Assembly: GCA_030762175.1 (NCBI GenBank) | Contig: CM060842.1 | Span: 68,446,001 to 68,510,000, forward strand | DNA from: Metallyticus violacea | Lineage: Eukaryota > Arthropoda > Insecta > Mantodea > Metallyticidae | DNA: 64,000 bases | Direction of reading: 5' to 3' | In this document: piece after piece, positions 1 to 10,545 of the stretch | Position numbering within the stretch: position 1 is the first letter of the stretch | Layout of the letters: each line of letters starts with the position of its first letter | Notes under the pieces: model-generated | What the model was told of the DNA's origin: nothing | What the model saw: the letters and a program-made list of their open reading frames with translations, nothing else | Database searches by the model: none | Translations under genes and position numbers: made by a program

Positions 1-1615
1 CTTAATTTTTCTCTAAACCTCCTTCCTGTTTCCCCGCCCTTAGTTGCAAACGTTCCCCATTCCTATATTTTCCAGGCCTATTCTTAATTTTGAAACCTAC
101 GTCTTATTTCCCCCGTTCTCAGCTGCTCCCAGTAGCAGACCGCTCTAATTAGTATCTGATCTCATAGCCAGTACTTCACTGCTCGAATATACATTCAATA
201 ATTTCATTATAGGCAATAAATTTCCTAAAAATTCCGCACTTTTCTGTATCCTTCTCCTCTCAATACCTTTCAGAAAACCGGTACTCATCCGATACAATTT
301 CTCTTTTTATTTCCAGTCGCAAATTTCGGCCCCACAAGTCATTTTATATCGTATTGCCCCTATTCTAACAGCCCTACCAGTACATCTGAAATTCTACTCC
401 GTATACGGAGAGTTTTTACGACTTTCAATTCACTTTTCATAAAGTAGGGATGTCACTTAAGATTTCAAAGAGGGGTGACTGCGGTTGAGCAGGTGAGATA
501 TAAAATATTATCATTGGTTTGTAACCTCTCCTCGATGTATAGTTTGACACATGTTTATTTTAAATGAGTTAACTTTAAGTAGGAGTTATTCAAACTGACA
601 AGTTTTGAAATGAAAGCCCTGTATTAATATATTGTGAATTTTTACACAGTTTGCACCAGTTATAATAATTCTATTGGCTCATTACCCATTAGTGATTACT
701 AATCTATGTTTCTGAGCATAGGAAGCTTCGAGAACTTCAAATAACAAATATACGTGCTGGAAATGAACAGCTGTTTACATTGCAGCTTTTTTTAATGTGG
801 TAATGTAAATTTTAAATGTAAACACAAATAGCTGGGATAGACTATAAGCGACTCACAAAAATACGTAATAATATCAAATAAGTTATAATATGCAATATTC
901 TTGGACATTGGAAATAGATTTCTATTTTAAAATATTCGTAATGTATAGCATGTGGATAAAAATGACCAAAAATCACATTTTTCAGAATTAGTTCATAGTA
1001 ATGTTTATAGTTTTGAGAATCTCCCACCGAATTTTATAGTCTGACTATTATTCTAACTGTATTTTAAAATTTAAAGTGCCTAAGGCTGCGCAGCATGCGC
1101 CACGCCCCCTTTTACAAATTGGTTTATCATGGCCTCATTTCTTCTGTTTCTGACGTGCAAATGTAGGGAACTGGCACCATTTAGTTAGAAGGCTGAGCGC
1201 GGGTGTACCAACATTGTTTCCTCCGGCTGCACTACTGTTGTTTGCGTGTTTATGAGTAGAAACATATGATATAAAATTTGTTTTCTGTGTCTGCAGTGAA
1301 TATTCCTTCTTTGTACGTTGCCAAGTTCTTCAATATATCTCGTTTTAGCAACAGAGCATTCAAAAAAGTTAAGAAAACAATTATAATAGTACTAAAAAGG
1401 AACTTGCATGTAGAGGTTAGGAATGAACTTTACCATATAAGATGACCTGAATAGTCATCGAAGAAAAAAAAAAATATGGGAGGGACTTGGCTTACCAGAC
1501 TCTGGGGAATATGAATATTACATAGTATTTATATTAATTGATTTATCCATTCTTTCATGTGCAATAAGTAGATTGTTGTTGTGTATCGGGGTTGTTCAAA
1601 AGCCTGAAAACGCAA
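1..1615. other. Stretch without recognisable genes
   Basis: AT-rich sequence with only short ORFs of up to about 60 codons and no family match that I recognise. A patch at about 1080-1290 is richer in G and C than its surroundings and contains CpG-bearing words such as GCGCAGCATGCGCC, but it has no open frame of useful length. It could be an old repeat fragment or a non-coding exon. Nothing supports a function. Confidence 0.5.
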
Positions 1616-1619
1616 GGTA

Positions 1620-2295
1620 ATGGAAACAGGTATGGTGCTGTGTGACAATTGTGAATTTACATCAGAATTTAAAACTTCAGGTATCAAAACACATATTTAT
1701 GATGCAAATGCTAGGTTGACATATGGCATGAGATGAATTGGTGTGGGAAAAGAGAGCATAATTTAGTATGTGGAATAATGAATATGCCTTCACCATTGCT
1801 ACGATATACTGACACAAATAGGCACCTTCTAAATAGATCCATAAAGGTTTGTATATGACCAGTGCAGTCAATGGATGACTTTTTGTAAATGACACAAATT
1901 CCATCGATTTGTGTGTGTTAGCTGATGGTATCAGGATGAAGAACGGTTTTCTTCTCTCCATGGAGTGTTAACTGTTGTGAGCATAGATACAGGCAAAGTG
2001 TTAGATGTTCAAGTGATGAGCAAATGTTACCTAGAATGTTCAACGAGAAACAAAACTTACAAAAAGTTATGGCAACATAGGAAGAATTAAAGTTCTCAAA
2101 GAACTTAGATTTGAATCTGGAACATTTACAAAAAGGATACTTCAAGATATTGACAGGAAGTGAGTCGACAATGCTGATGGTGCATTTCAAAAACTTTTGG
2201 AAAAGGCAAGGCAGTAGAGATATCTGAAGAGCAAAAAAGCTGAAGACCAATAGGAGGACCAGTAATATGGTGCTGAGGATTTTTTAAAGGTACCT
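1620..2295 (+). pseudogene. Decayed Mutator-like (MULE) transposase
   Basis: Three blocks of one transposase family can be read across frameshifts and stops. The first, near 1622-1740, holds cysteine-bearing residues (LCDNCEF) followed by a block reading ARLTYGMR. The second, at 1769-1795, reads CGIMNMPSP, a hallmark of the arthropod Mutator-like transposase domain. The third, at 1947-2020, reads FSSLHGVLTVVSIDTGKV and continues VLDVQVMSK, the segment that in intact relatives follows a V-DGTW motif. From about 2066 the reading continues with KVLKELRFESG and then a lysine/arginine-rich tail ending near YGAEDF, which resembles the C terminus of these proteins (intact forms end near YGAG). Several hundred residues that should lie between the third and last blocks, including downstream catalytic positions, are missing, so the copy is internally deleted. 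At least four in-frame stops lie after 2066. It is a non-functional fossil. Family assignment rests on remembered motifs; the finer superfamily name is uncertain. Confidence 0.8.
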
Positions 2296-2299
2296 AGCA

Positions 2300-3186
2300 C
2301 ATATTAAGTATAGGCATGCTTAACAAACTTTGCAGCTCATTTTTATTCTGTATGTAAGGAACACTTACTTAAAAGTATTAGAAATAAAGAAGTGTAATTT
2401 GGCATGCTCCTTTCTTATTAATTAATGAACACTTATCTGCAGAAAGTTTTTATTACCTATTCATCTAAATATTTTAACTTGGATATAAAGTTATTTGTTT
2501 CATTGCTATTAATTTTCCCAAAATAAATATATTTAAGGAAACAACTCATTATAACAAACAGTTCTCTACAGGGATTTGTTGACATAATGTAAAGAAAATG
2601 TTTACATGGTATCAAATAATATACCTTGAGAAAATGTTCCTTATGTTGTGAACAGTCAGGTTAGGTAATGTTGGTTTATTATCTAAATTCCTGTAAAATC
2701 AATGTGCTGCGGAAATGCTCTAGATTTCAGTGCCGGACATCATAGTATCTAGGAGTTGATAGTGTTAGTCGGACATAAATAAAAATATATAAAACACGAC
2801 TGACTTATTCCAAGACTTGGCCGGGAGAAAATTGCATTGGCGATATTGCCCATTTTGGAGAAATGTATCGATGGATGCTTTTATAAGAAAGTAAAAGATG
2901 GTAAGCATTAATATCAATATTGTTTTGATAAAATTAACAAATCGTTCATCTCTGTGCTATACCAACACAACATTAACTTATAACTCTGCTGTTCACGTGT
3001 TCAGAGAGGTAGATTTTGAATGATTCCACTATTTACATTGTTAATCTTACCGATGGGCGAAAAAGTGAGTTTTGAAGTATTTTAGAATTTCATTTTAAGA
3101 ATACGAATTATAATCTATTAATAAAAGTAATGTTAAGTATATTGCCATAAATTAAATATTGAAACTTTTTTTTGTATTTGTTCATT
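2300..3186. other. Stretch without recognisable genes
   Basis: AT-rich sequence between the Mutator-like fossil and the first mariner. I see no coding frame, tRNA-like element or ordered repeat in it. The terminal inverted repeat of the Mutator-like element would be expected near its left end but is not recognisable by eye. Confidence 0.5.
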
Positions 3187-4101
3187 TAGGAGGGCTAGTC
3201 AAAAAAGACTGAGAATATTTGTTTTACACATGGAATACACTAGGTTCGGCCCATATTGGTGTAATTTTTTTCCAAATATTCTCCGTTGAGATGAAAGCAC
3301 TTTACCCAACGCCTCTGCCAGTCCTGGTACACGTGCTGGAAGTCATCTTTTGACATCTTCAAAACCGCCTCAACCTTTTTCACGACTTCCTCGGAAGTAC
3401 CAAAACGCTTCCCTTTAGCTTCTTTTTCAGTCAGGGGAAGAGATAAAAGGTCACGGGAGGCTAGGTCTGGGGAGTGTAAAGAATGGGGGGACACATTCGA
3501 AGTTCTACTCACGCCATCTTCTGTTCAGGAGTCAGTAACCTTGGACCCACCTCGCACAAACGCGTCTCATGTTCAAGTGAACATGCAGAATCGAAAATAT
3601 ACTGCGATGAGAACTGTGTAACACGTCTACAAATCTGTCAATTGTTATTTGTAAGTCTTCATGAACAATGACGCCAGCTGTGTTAATCATGGTTTCATTT
3701 ACTGCAGTTGCTGGAACACCTGGACCGCCTTGCTTTGTTGTTGAAATACAGCCCTCCTAAATTCCTTGAACCATCGAAGTGTTGTGGATTATGACAGAAC
3801 ATTATCACAATATGCTTACTGCAACAATCTGTAAGCTTCCATGCCGGATTTCTGCAAAAGAAAGCAAAGCGACTTCAACGCTCTTCAGAATCAACTCCCA
3901 TTTTGTATGTAGGCGATTGGCGAACTGGCATAGTTTGCCGTCCTCTGTGTACAGACGCATGCGCGAACGAACTTCTGTTTTTGTCCAACAATCAGGGCTG
4001 ATCCATTTTTTTCATTCTTTGCTGTGCGCGAAAAAAAGAAAAAAATCTCATTCTTTGTTTACTTGCCCTCGAATATTGTTGCAACATTTTGAACAGACCT
4101 G
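3187..4101 (-). mobile_element. Internally deleted mariner element
   Basis: A minus-strand mariner. The C-terminal part is an open frame at 3240-3512 whose residues SLHSPDLA, GKRFGTSEEVV, DDFQHVYQDWQRRW and NGEYLEK match the end of mariner transposases (SPDLAPSD block, then the conserved WQRRWVKC and GEY-EK region). Upstream on the minus strand, around 3520-3600, residues HVHLNMRRVCARWV and LLTPEQKM match the linker that follows the helix-turn-helix domain. At about 3750-3780 a TLRWFKEFR-like reading marks the N-terminal DNA-binding part. The LLTPEQKM block runs almost directly into the SPDLA block, so the catalytic centre between them (the T-DET and H-DNAP motifs) is deleted. Left end GGAGGGCTAGTCAAAAAAGA resembles the right end read on the minus strand (GGTCTGTTCAAAATG), giving degenerate inverted repeats. 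It is a non-autonomous, decayed copy; the exact right border is approximate. Confidence 0.85.
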
Positions 4102-5725
4102 AAATTCACGCAGATGAAATACGTTACCTCATACCGCTAAAAGAGCTGTTTCTTTGTTTATATAAAAGCTTTATACTCAACAATTTATTATTTTTTTAAC
4201 ATTTTCAGAGCACATGGTTATTTTCAAAACGAACTTAAAAGAACCTTATATCATTTTATTAGGTACTAAGCAAATTACTTGTTTTTAATACTTGCCCTGT
4301 ACATTTGTTTGTATTTAGAACCTTCAGTTTTTAAAACATTCCCGTACCTAGGGAAAACTCAGTCCATTTGCAACGAATGTGTTCTTTGCTCCTAGCCTCT
4401 GTGTAGAGACGGATGTTTGCAGAAATCATAGAGACGCCAGAGGGCAGGCGACAACGACTGTGTCGGACATTTTAGTCGTTGTGAACAAGCTTCAGAGAAA
4501 TGGTACAAGCAAACTTTCACTACCCACTGCTTCGGGATGAATTACAACAGAAAGGTCCGCTCGGGAATAATTACGAGACTGGCTTTATGTTCAGCCAAAT
4601 GGTCATTGCCTAGGAAAAAATGAAAATCTCTTGCAGTGAGTCGTACGTGTTCTGTAAGGGAGCATTTTCTGTTGTCATCAATAAAGCTTCGTAAACGAGA
4701 AATTACTCAAAGGTTCAATATATTAAGACACTTAGAAAGAATTTATTACAGATTTTAATTTGAATTTCACTAGTGTATTTTTCTGAAATATTGTACATTG
4801 TTATATCCATTTTAAAGTAAAAATGAAATCTGTATTAATAATTTACCAAGCGTTAATAATTGTCATTAATTTTTTGCAAAACTTCCATCGAACTTAATGC
4901 TCCTCCAGCGTCCACACTTCTCTGGATTCTTATACTCGATAAACAGAAGTCCTGGTGTCACCTAGAGATTAAAAAAAAAAAATCACTACTTCGTAAAGCC
5001 TTTGCACAACTCAGCGTTAACTTCCCACACGTTTGGGACCAGTTCGAAATGGACACCACCTTCGAAATTCCAAAGCATTTTTTGTGTCCAAAACGACTTT
5101 GAGTTGGTGTCAAACGTTTGTGCAGTTAACGCTGCATTGTACTGTGAGCTAGTGCACGAGGTTTACGAAGTTTTAAAACTTACGCTACTCGGCAATTATA
5201 AATAGAAACCATGCTTAATTGTATAAAAAAAAAACTCCTGGTTATAGACCAAAATTTACCCAACAATAATTCAATTAAAAGGAACAGAATTATTGCTGGG
5301 CCTGGAATACGAATACAGTGTAGACGTTTTCACTGTGGTTTGTTCTGGTCCATGGCAAGATTTCATAGAAGAAGGCGGTTCCATTTTCTTGAAAATGTCA
5401 AAAACACATGTTAATTGCTTTTGCCTCTTAATCCAAGGATTGGCATTGCCAACACATTCGAGTGCTGCCAGAGAAGTGGACGAAAGCGCCATAAATGATG
5501 GCTTATATTTTGAAGAATAATATTTTTTTGTTATGTAATGTTAAGATATACTTAAGGAAAAACCTCCTGACTGAACTAGTTCATTTTCGTGAATGATAAA
5601 ATGGACAAAACTGTCTTGAAAATCTGATATTTTGAAGCACACGTTTGAGCTTAGCAGTCACACATTGGGTTATTCTTAAGAAGAAAATGTTTTCATTGAA
5701 GCATGGCAATTAATAAAGTCAGCCA
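4102..5725. other. Stretch without recognisable genes
   Basis: Short overlapping open frames occur on both strands at 5271-5520 and 4860-5205, none longer than 80 codons and none with a family motif I recognise. The patch at 4380-4660 is less AT-rich than its surroundings and may be an old transposon piece. No RNA gene or ordered repeat seen. Confidence 0.45.
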
Positions 5726-6070
5726 TTAGCATGTCAGAGAACACCTCTTTGGTGTACTGGTTACCGTTGCTGACTACCGGCCCGGGTTAGGTTCCCGGTA
5801 CCTACTCAGGACTTTTTCTAAGATGGGGGGTCTGGAACGGGGTCCACTCAGCCTCATGAGGACAATTGTGAAGCTTGCTGATGGAGAGGTGGCGTTCTTG
5901 GATCACGAAAACTGCGTGATGTGCGGTGCTGATCATATCCCTCCCTGCAATACTGCCATCTATCAATGAAGTCGTAAGACGTAGGTAGAGGAAGTAGAGG
6001 TCGCCACGGCAGGCCAAGGCTCACACCGGGCTGTAGCGTCAAATGAGAAAAAGATTAGCATGTCAGAAAT
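5726..6070 (+). mobile_element. tRNA-derived SINE, family B, with target-site duplication
   Basis: A short interspersed element of about 310 bp (roughly 5741-6050) flanked by direct repeats ATTAGCATGTCAGA at about 5727-5740 and again at about 6055-6068, which is what target-primed retrotransposition leaves. The head looks tRNA-derived: a box A-like TGGTGTACTGGTTACCG at about 5752 and a box B-like GGGTTAGGTTCCCGG about 30 bp further on, both RNA polymerase III promoter elements. The body (about 5810-6040) is clearly more GC-rich than the surrounding DNA and is unrelated to the other SINE families here. Short open frames inside it on the minus strand are accidental. The box A to box B spacing is consistent with a tRNA gene ancestor; the parent tRNA cannot be named. 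Confidence 0.82.
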
Positions 6071-6099
6071 TGCTAATACAATTTTTTTGTGTGCGTTTC

Positions 6100-6166
6100 T
6101 GTGACCATGGCCATAGTGGTAGTGTTTGCACTTCCCAGATGATAAGCTCAGTTCAGTTCTCGGTTT
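6100..6166 (+). other. tRNA-like sequence, possible SINE head
   Basis: The words TGGCCATAGTGGTAGTG (box A-like) and CAGTTCAGTTCTCGG (box B-like) lie at tRNA-like spacing. The arrangement resembles a glycine or glutamate tRNA ancestor, but the stems are degenerate and I cannot fold a proper cloverleaf. It starts about 35 bp after the family B SINE and its target duplication, so it is a separate and older remnant. Confidence 0.4.
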
Positions 6167-6169
6167 CCT

Positions 6170-7085
6170 GGTTGAAGTATTATGTTTTCCAGGGAGAGTT
6201 CTAACTCATCTCTCATTTACTGTTATGATCCTTATCCTCGAATTATACCAACAGGATCAATTTCAGAAGTTGACTATACTCTAGCCAGATTGGGAGAGAA
6301 TCCCACGACATCCTAGCGAAATATAGTCTTTGAGAGTAGACTTTGTTAATTCAGTAAGTTGTGAAAGTTTAACGTCAGTAGGTAAGGGCCTCTTTTCAAT
6401 TTGTATTGTAACGTGTAAATAAATTATACACTCTATATTTCACGCAAATATCAAGTCATTAATTGATAAAAAGAAGTTCGCAAGCTCCCCAAACCATTAA
6501 AATAAGTGTTAAAACACCTTTTTACTTAAAAATAAACCACTTACCTTTTAAAATTCCTTTGTTACTTCTCCACTCAGTCACTTTTGTAGAATTAGTTTTT
6601 TGTTCTTTTCGTACAGTCGTCTGTTCGCTACGGTTTGCATTTCATAATTCCAATCGCTTTCTGAGTTGGGTGAAGGGAAAATCCAGAGAACATAGTAGAT
6701 TAAATTTTTTTTTGCAATTTGTAATGATGATATTGTTGCCAGTTACTGTAATCGACCCCCACTGTACTGCTCATCATACCCTCTCATGAACCACGTTGAA
6801 CTCTTTGAATCAAGCTTTAGAACAAGAGACTAAGTCATTGTGGATATTCATTGCAGTTTTTTCTGTGAAAACACATTACCAAGTAATTTAAAATCGCACA
6901 CTAACACAGCCTAATAAAATTCTTTATTTCAGCAACTTCATTTTCGACAAGAAGAAAAACAAAATCCTAATTTTATTTTGTCCTTAAATGCACTATCAAA
7001 GGTTCTAGTTAGAGAGAACGTTTAAACGGCAGAAAGTTTCTGGTAAACGAGATAAACGAGATAGAGACAGAGAATGCTTCAGGTA
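6170..7085. other. Stretch without recognisable genes
   Basis: AT-rich. A 108-codon open frame at 6463-6789 (+) shows no recognisable domain and has a composition typical of chance frames in AT-rich DNA (rich in Leu, Phe, Ser). Nothing else stands out. Confidence 0.45.
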
Positions 7086-7322
7086 TTCCAGTTTTTCGTA
7101 CTAAGATGTACGGCCACGGGTGGCCGAGGACGTTAAGGCGCGGATCCAGGTTTTCCTCATTACTCATAAATGGCAAATATCGGGGAGGTACCCTGAACTT
7201 AGGCCTGGAACGTTTTCCTTTCCTAGATACTTTCCCAACTTATTATTTCATCTTGTGCATCATCAGTATCCACCACCTGTGGTGCCTCGTAGTAAACACA
7301 ATTAAGAATACTAAGCTGTGTA
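7086..7322 (+). mobile_element. tRNA-derived SINE, family A, internally deleted copy
   Basis: Plus-strand copy (body about 7108-7303) of the SINE family also found at 16.2-16.6 kb and 35.0-35.3 kb. Its head reads CCACGGGTGGCCGAGG followed by CGTTAAGGCGCGG, a leucine/serine-type tRNA box A region. Compared with the 35 kb copy, the segment carrying box B (GGTTCGAATCCC) is missing, so the copy could not drive its own RNA polymerase III transcription. It then rejoins the family body (CATAAATGGCAAAT, GGGGAGGTACCCT, CATCAGTATCCACC, TGTGGTGCCTCG). Flanking direct repeats are visible: GTACTAAGATGT at about 7089 and ATACTAAGCTGT at about 7308. The box B deletion therefore lies inside a copy with intact ends. 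Confidence 0.85.
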
Positions 7323-9515
7323 ACGATATAGTTTCACGAACCCTGCTCATAAATACTTTTGACATCAGATTCAGTGTCCATGTTTCCATTACAATTTAAT
7401 TTGACTATGGATTCCGCGCTCTCTTAAACTCATAATCCGATTTAAGCTAATTGTGGTTTATCTTCAATCACATGGCATCATTTAATGGCCTGATTGAAAT
7501 AATGGATTTTGACGTTATGTAACTTCATGTGATAGCCAGAATTGAAAAAGATCAATATCAATTACAGTTTGTTGGAGCTGTCAATGTACAGGATAATGAT
7601 CAGCTTTGCATTCGTCCACGTATTGCATTGATCAGTTTAAATGTTAATATTTAACGTCAACTCGGTTTAATGAGGTGTTGACAATGCTCGTTGACTCTGC
7701 TCCGAAATGAAACGTTTTCGTTCTAAAATAAAGTTGATTTCAATATAAAGGCCTCGTTTTTTCATACTGCTCCAGTTTTCTGCACGTCAAGTTAGTCTCA
7801 AAACAGTGTTATAATTCTTTAAAAGAAAGTGCATGGTTTTCTGAAGTTTTCAATGATTAGATTGCGATTTGCACACGAGCGTTATCGTGCTGGAGAGCTT
7901 GCTTCCAGTCTATGCTCAGTGTTTAAGAAATGCTAGCTGTGGTCAGAAGTTGACTGCGCTCACACGATCTCGTTTACTCATGTGAAGACAATTTACTTTT
8001 CAAAGGCAGCGGTGTCAGTGAACCCGTGAGAACAAGCGCTGAATTTCATAAAAGAAACGTCATAGCAGACATACCTTATACAGCTTAAATCGTGAGAGAG
8101 CATTTATCATTCTAAAGTGTAAAAGTTCTGTCATCTATATGCTTTTAAACAAGGTCCTTATTGTCAGAATGAGAATATTATAAATTCTATAAGAAAATTT
8201 CCCTCTCTCTAGCTTCCTTCATTTCATACACAATGACAAGCTTACTAAATAAAATACATTTGTTAATGTTTTCAGGAATTGAAAAATATATCAAGAGAAA
8301 ACTGAGTCTAAACAATGTTGCAATTACATAAACGGATTTCCAAAACTGATACGGATTTTTGAGAACTGTACTTGACCAAAAACTCCACAGAAGTTTCAGG
8401 AATCAGCACCATTCGTTAGGCCTATTATTTTAATGTTAGAAAGATTATATAATGGGTGATAACATTTATTCTGACTTTACCGCGAGCAATCTTAAATGAA
8501 TGATGTCACTATTGCAGGGAGAGTTTCTATCTATATAACCAGTAGATATAGTTCTGAGAATTACCCTATGCAAAGCGGCAGTGCACCTTGTAGAGGGAAT
8601 GAGAGTCATAGGTATATGTAATGGGTGCATTTATTTCAATAAAAGTTTGTCAGATAGATAAATTAAATACTCATCAAACTCACTAACCGAACCATTTGTG
8701 CTGCTTTTTACACATAAGAAATGTTCAAAAACACATCGTTACATATATACAAACACTAAGTTATGTACTAAAATGTATAGGAAATAACCCTCCTCACCCT
8801 CTCATGACGGAAATAATATGTAATTAATAATCATCGTTAATTTATCATTACAAGCTACAAAACAAAAAATACATAATTTTGATAGTATATAAATACAAAA
8901 TCAATAAGTAAAACAAATATATATAAACATAAAAACAATAAATTATATAAAACAATAAATAAAACAATAGAAATGCATTTAAAATATATAAGTACATTAT
9001 ATGCTATGTTCTTCCTAGCCACAGATTTTCTCTTGCCCAACTTATTTTTTTAGTAAAGTTGTATGTTCCTTGCCAAAAAGTGTTATCCAATAACAAATTT
9101 CAAGCGCCTCCCCACTCTTTCTCAACCTTGCAAAGGAGGAACTCTCCTCCAGCACTCCATAGTTTCACATTCTGCAAGTAACATTTCCTTGGACATTCTT
9201 TCCCCTATGTCATCCACTCTTTTCATCTTGCGAGGCGCAATCAGGTCATTGCCGTTCTCCTGTCTTTGCATTTATATACGCTTTCCTTCTCCAGGTCCCA
9301 TTTAGTTCTGATTTTGATTGTGTTTGCAGTGAAATTATATAACACTCGGCTTCTATTGCCTGCCTATCAATATCTAACTTTCATCCAAATATTTATTTTA
9401 TTTCTAACTCCTATCTCCAACACCCACCCCATTCCTATTCCTCCTAAATCCTATTTTTTATAATAAATGTCCAATTTCCAGGGTATGCAATTGTTCCTGA
9501 TAGCAAACAAATTTT
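7323..9515. other. Stretch without recognisable genes
   Basis: AT-rich with very low complexity at 8860-9000 (runs of AT-only words). A pyrimidine-rich patch at 9070-9300 contains an 80-codon plus-strand frame without a recognisable domain; it could be an old repeat fragment. No RNA gene or ordered repeat seen. Confidence 0.45.
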
Positions 9516-9829
9516 GACTTGTGTCTCCTTTTTGTTGATTTGGTTTATTTACGGACGCTCTTTAACATCTCAGGTCATCACAGTCCTATTTAATTCAATG
9601 CATGAAACGGACGATAAATTTTGCTCAGGGACCTCTTCTTTCAGGCTTGATGTTTTTTTGAATGCCGTAAATTTACGACACAGAACCCACAGCTTTACTG
9701 ACCTTCCGAAGGAAGCCATACTTTGGATTTTACTCCCGAAAAAATTGATTCTGGTCCGGATTGAACCCGTGATCTTGGGCTTAGGAGGCAAGTATGTTTA
9801 CTACTAGACCACCAGGATCGACTTGTGTT
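9516..9829 (-). mobile_element. tRNA-derived SINE, family C, with target-site duplication
   Basis: Minus-strand element, body about 9534-9822, with its tRNA-like head at the right end. Read on the minus strand it begins GATCCTGGTGGTCTAGTAG (box A-like) and has GGGTTCAATCC (box B) about 35 bp later, then a body unique to this family and a tail ending in an AAATAAACCAAATCAA-type sequence. The flanks carry the direct repeat GACTTGTGT at about 9516 and about 9820. Related copies lie at 23.3, 23.6, 32.05 and 32.5 kb. The conserved body word ACATCTCAGGTCATCA allows the copies to be found by eye. The 97-codon frame running through it is accidental. Confidence 0.88.
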
Positions 9830-9974
9830 TACTTCCCATATTATGTTTAACCATATTTAAAAGCCATGATAAAAAAATATTGTGTCACAAAAACCGCCAA
9901 ACTATTTACTCATCCCACAGTTTTCCGCGCTTTTATCAATCCTAAAAACCATTTTCAGGAAATTATATAATATA

Positions 9975-10545
9975 AGGTCGTATTAGAACATTTAAACATG
10001 AATAAGGTTAGTGCAAGATGGTTGCCTATACTTCTTTCCTCAGTCCAAAAGCAGCAACAAGTCATCTGTTGCCAGACATTTTTGAAGCTCTGCCTTGGAA
10101 ACGAGAGAGAAGTTCTGCAAACCATTGGTACAGGAGATGAAACTATGGTCCTCTACTATTACCCCTTGTTCAAATAGAGTCAATGGAGTGGTGTAAACCT
10201 GGCGAAGCACCGCCTCTAAAGGCCAAGGACACTCTGTCAACCAAGAAGATCATGGCCGCAATCTTTTGGGACTGTGAAGAAATATTCTTCATTGACTTCA
10301 AGGAGAGGAACACTACAGTAAATGGGGAGTACTATGCTGGACTACTGCAAAGACTACGTGCTTCTATCAAAGAGAAAAGGCGAGGAAAACTGAGTGATGG
10401 TGTGCACGTTCTTCACGACAACGCGCCTGTGCACACAGCTCTTGTTGCAAAGGAAGCTGTGAAGAAATGTGACTTCAAGGAGATCGCCAATTCACCCTAT
10501 AGTCCAGATCTAGCTCCCACTGACTATTTACTCTTTTCAAAACTC
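9975..10545 (+). pseudogene. Truncated mariner transposase with catalytic triad retained
   Basis: Reading starts mid-protein with HLNMNKVSARWLP (the linker after the DNA-binding domain), then SVQKQQQVICC and TGDET at 10130-10144, which carries the first catalytic aspartate. A frameshift between 10138 and 10183 moves the reading to the frame that opens at 10183 (EWCKPGEAPPLKAK, then MAAIFWDCEEIFFIDFKE, TTVNGEYYAGLL). HDNAP at 10414-10428 gives the second aspartate (codon 10417) and SPDLAPTD at 10501-10524 the third. Exactly 34 residues separate the second and third aspartates, the D,D34D spacing that defines mariner. Homology stops at about 10543 in YLLFSKL, so the C-terminal GEY-EK region is lost, as is the whole N-terminal helix-turn-helix. 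The downstream continuation of the open frame to 10740 is unrelated sequence. It is a non-functional fragment, but among the better preserved coding pieces in the window. Confidence 0.92.

Noticed and set aside
9514..9807. 97-codon plus-strand frame
   Set aside because: It runs antisense through a SINE with target duplications; frames at the same place in the other copies are not kept.
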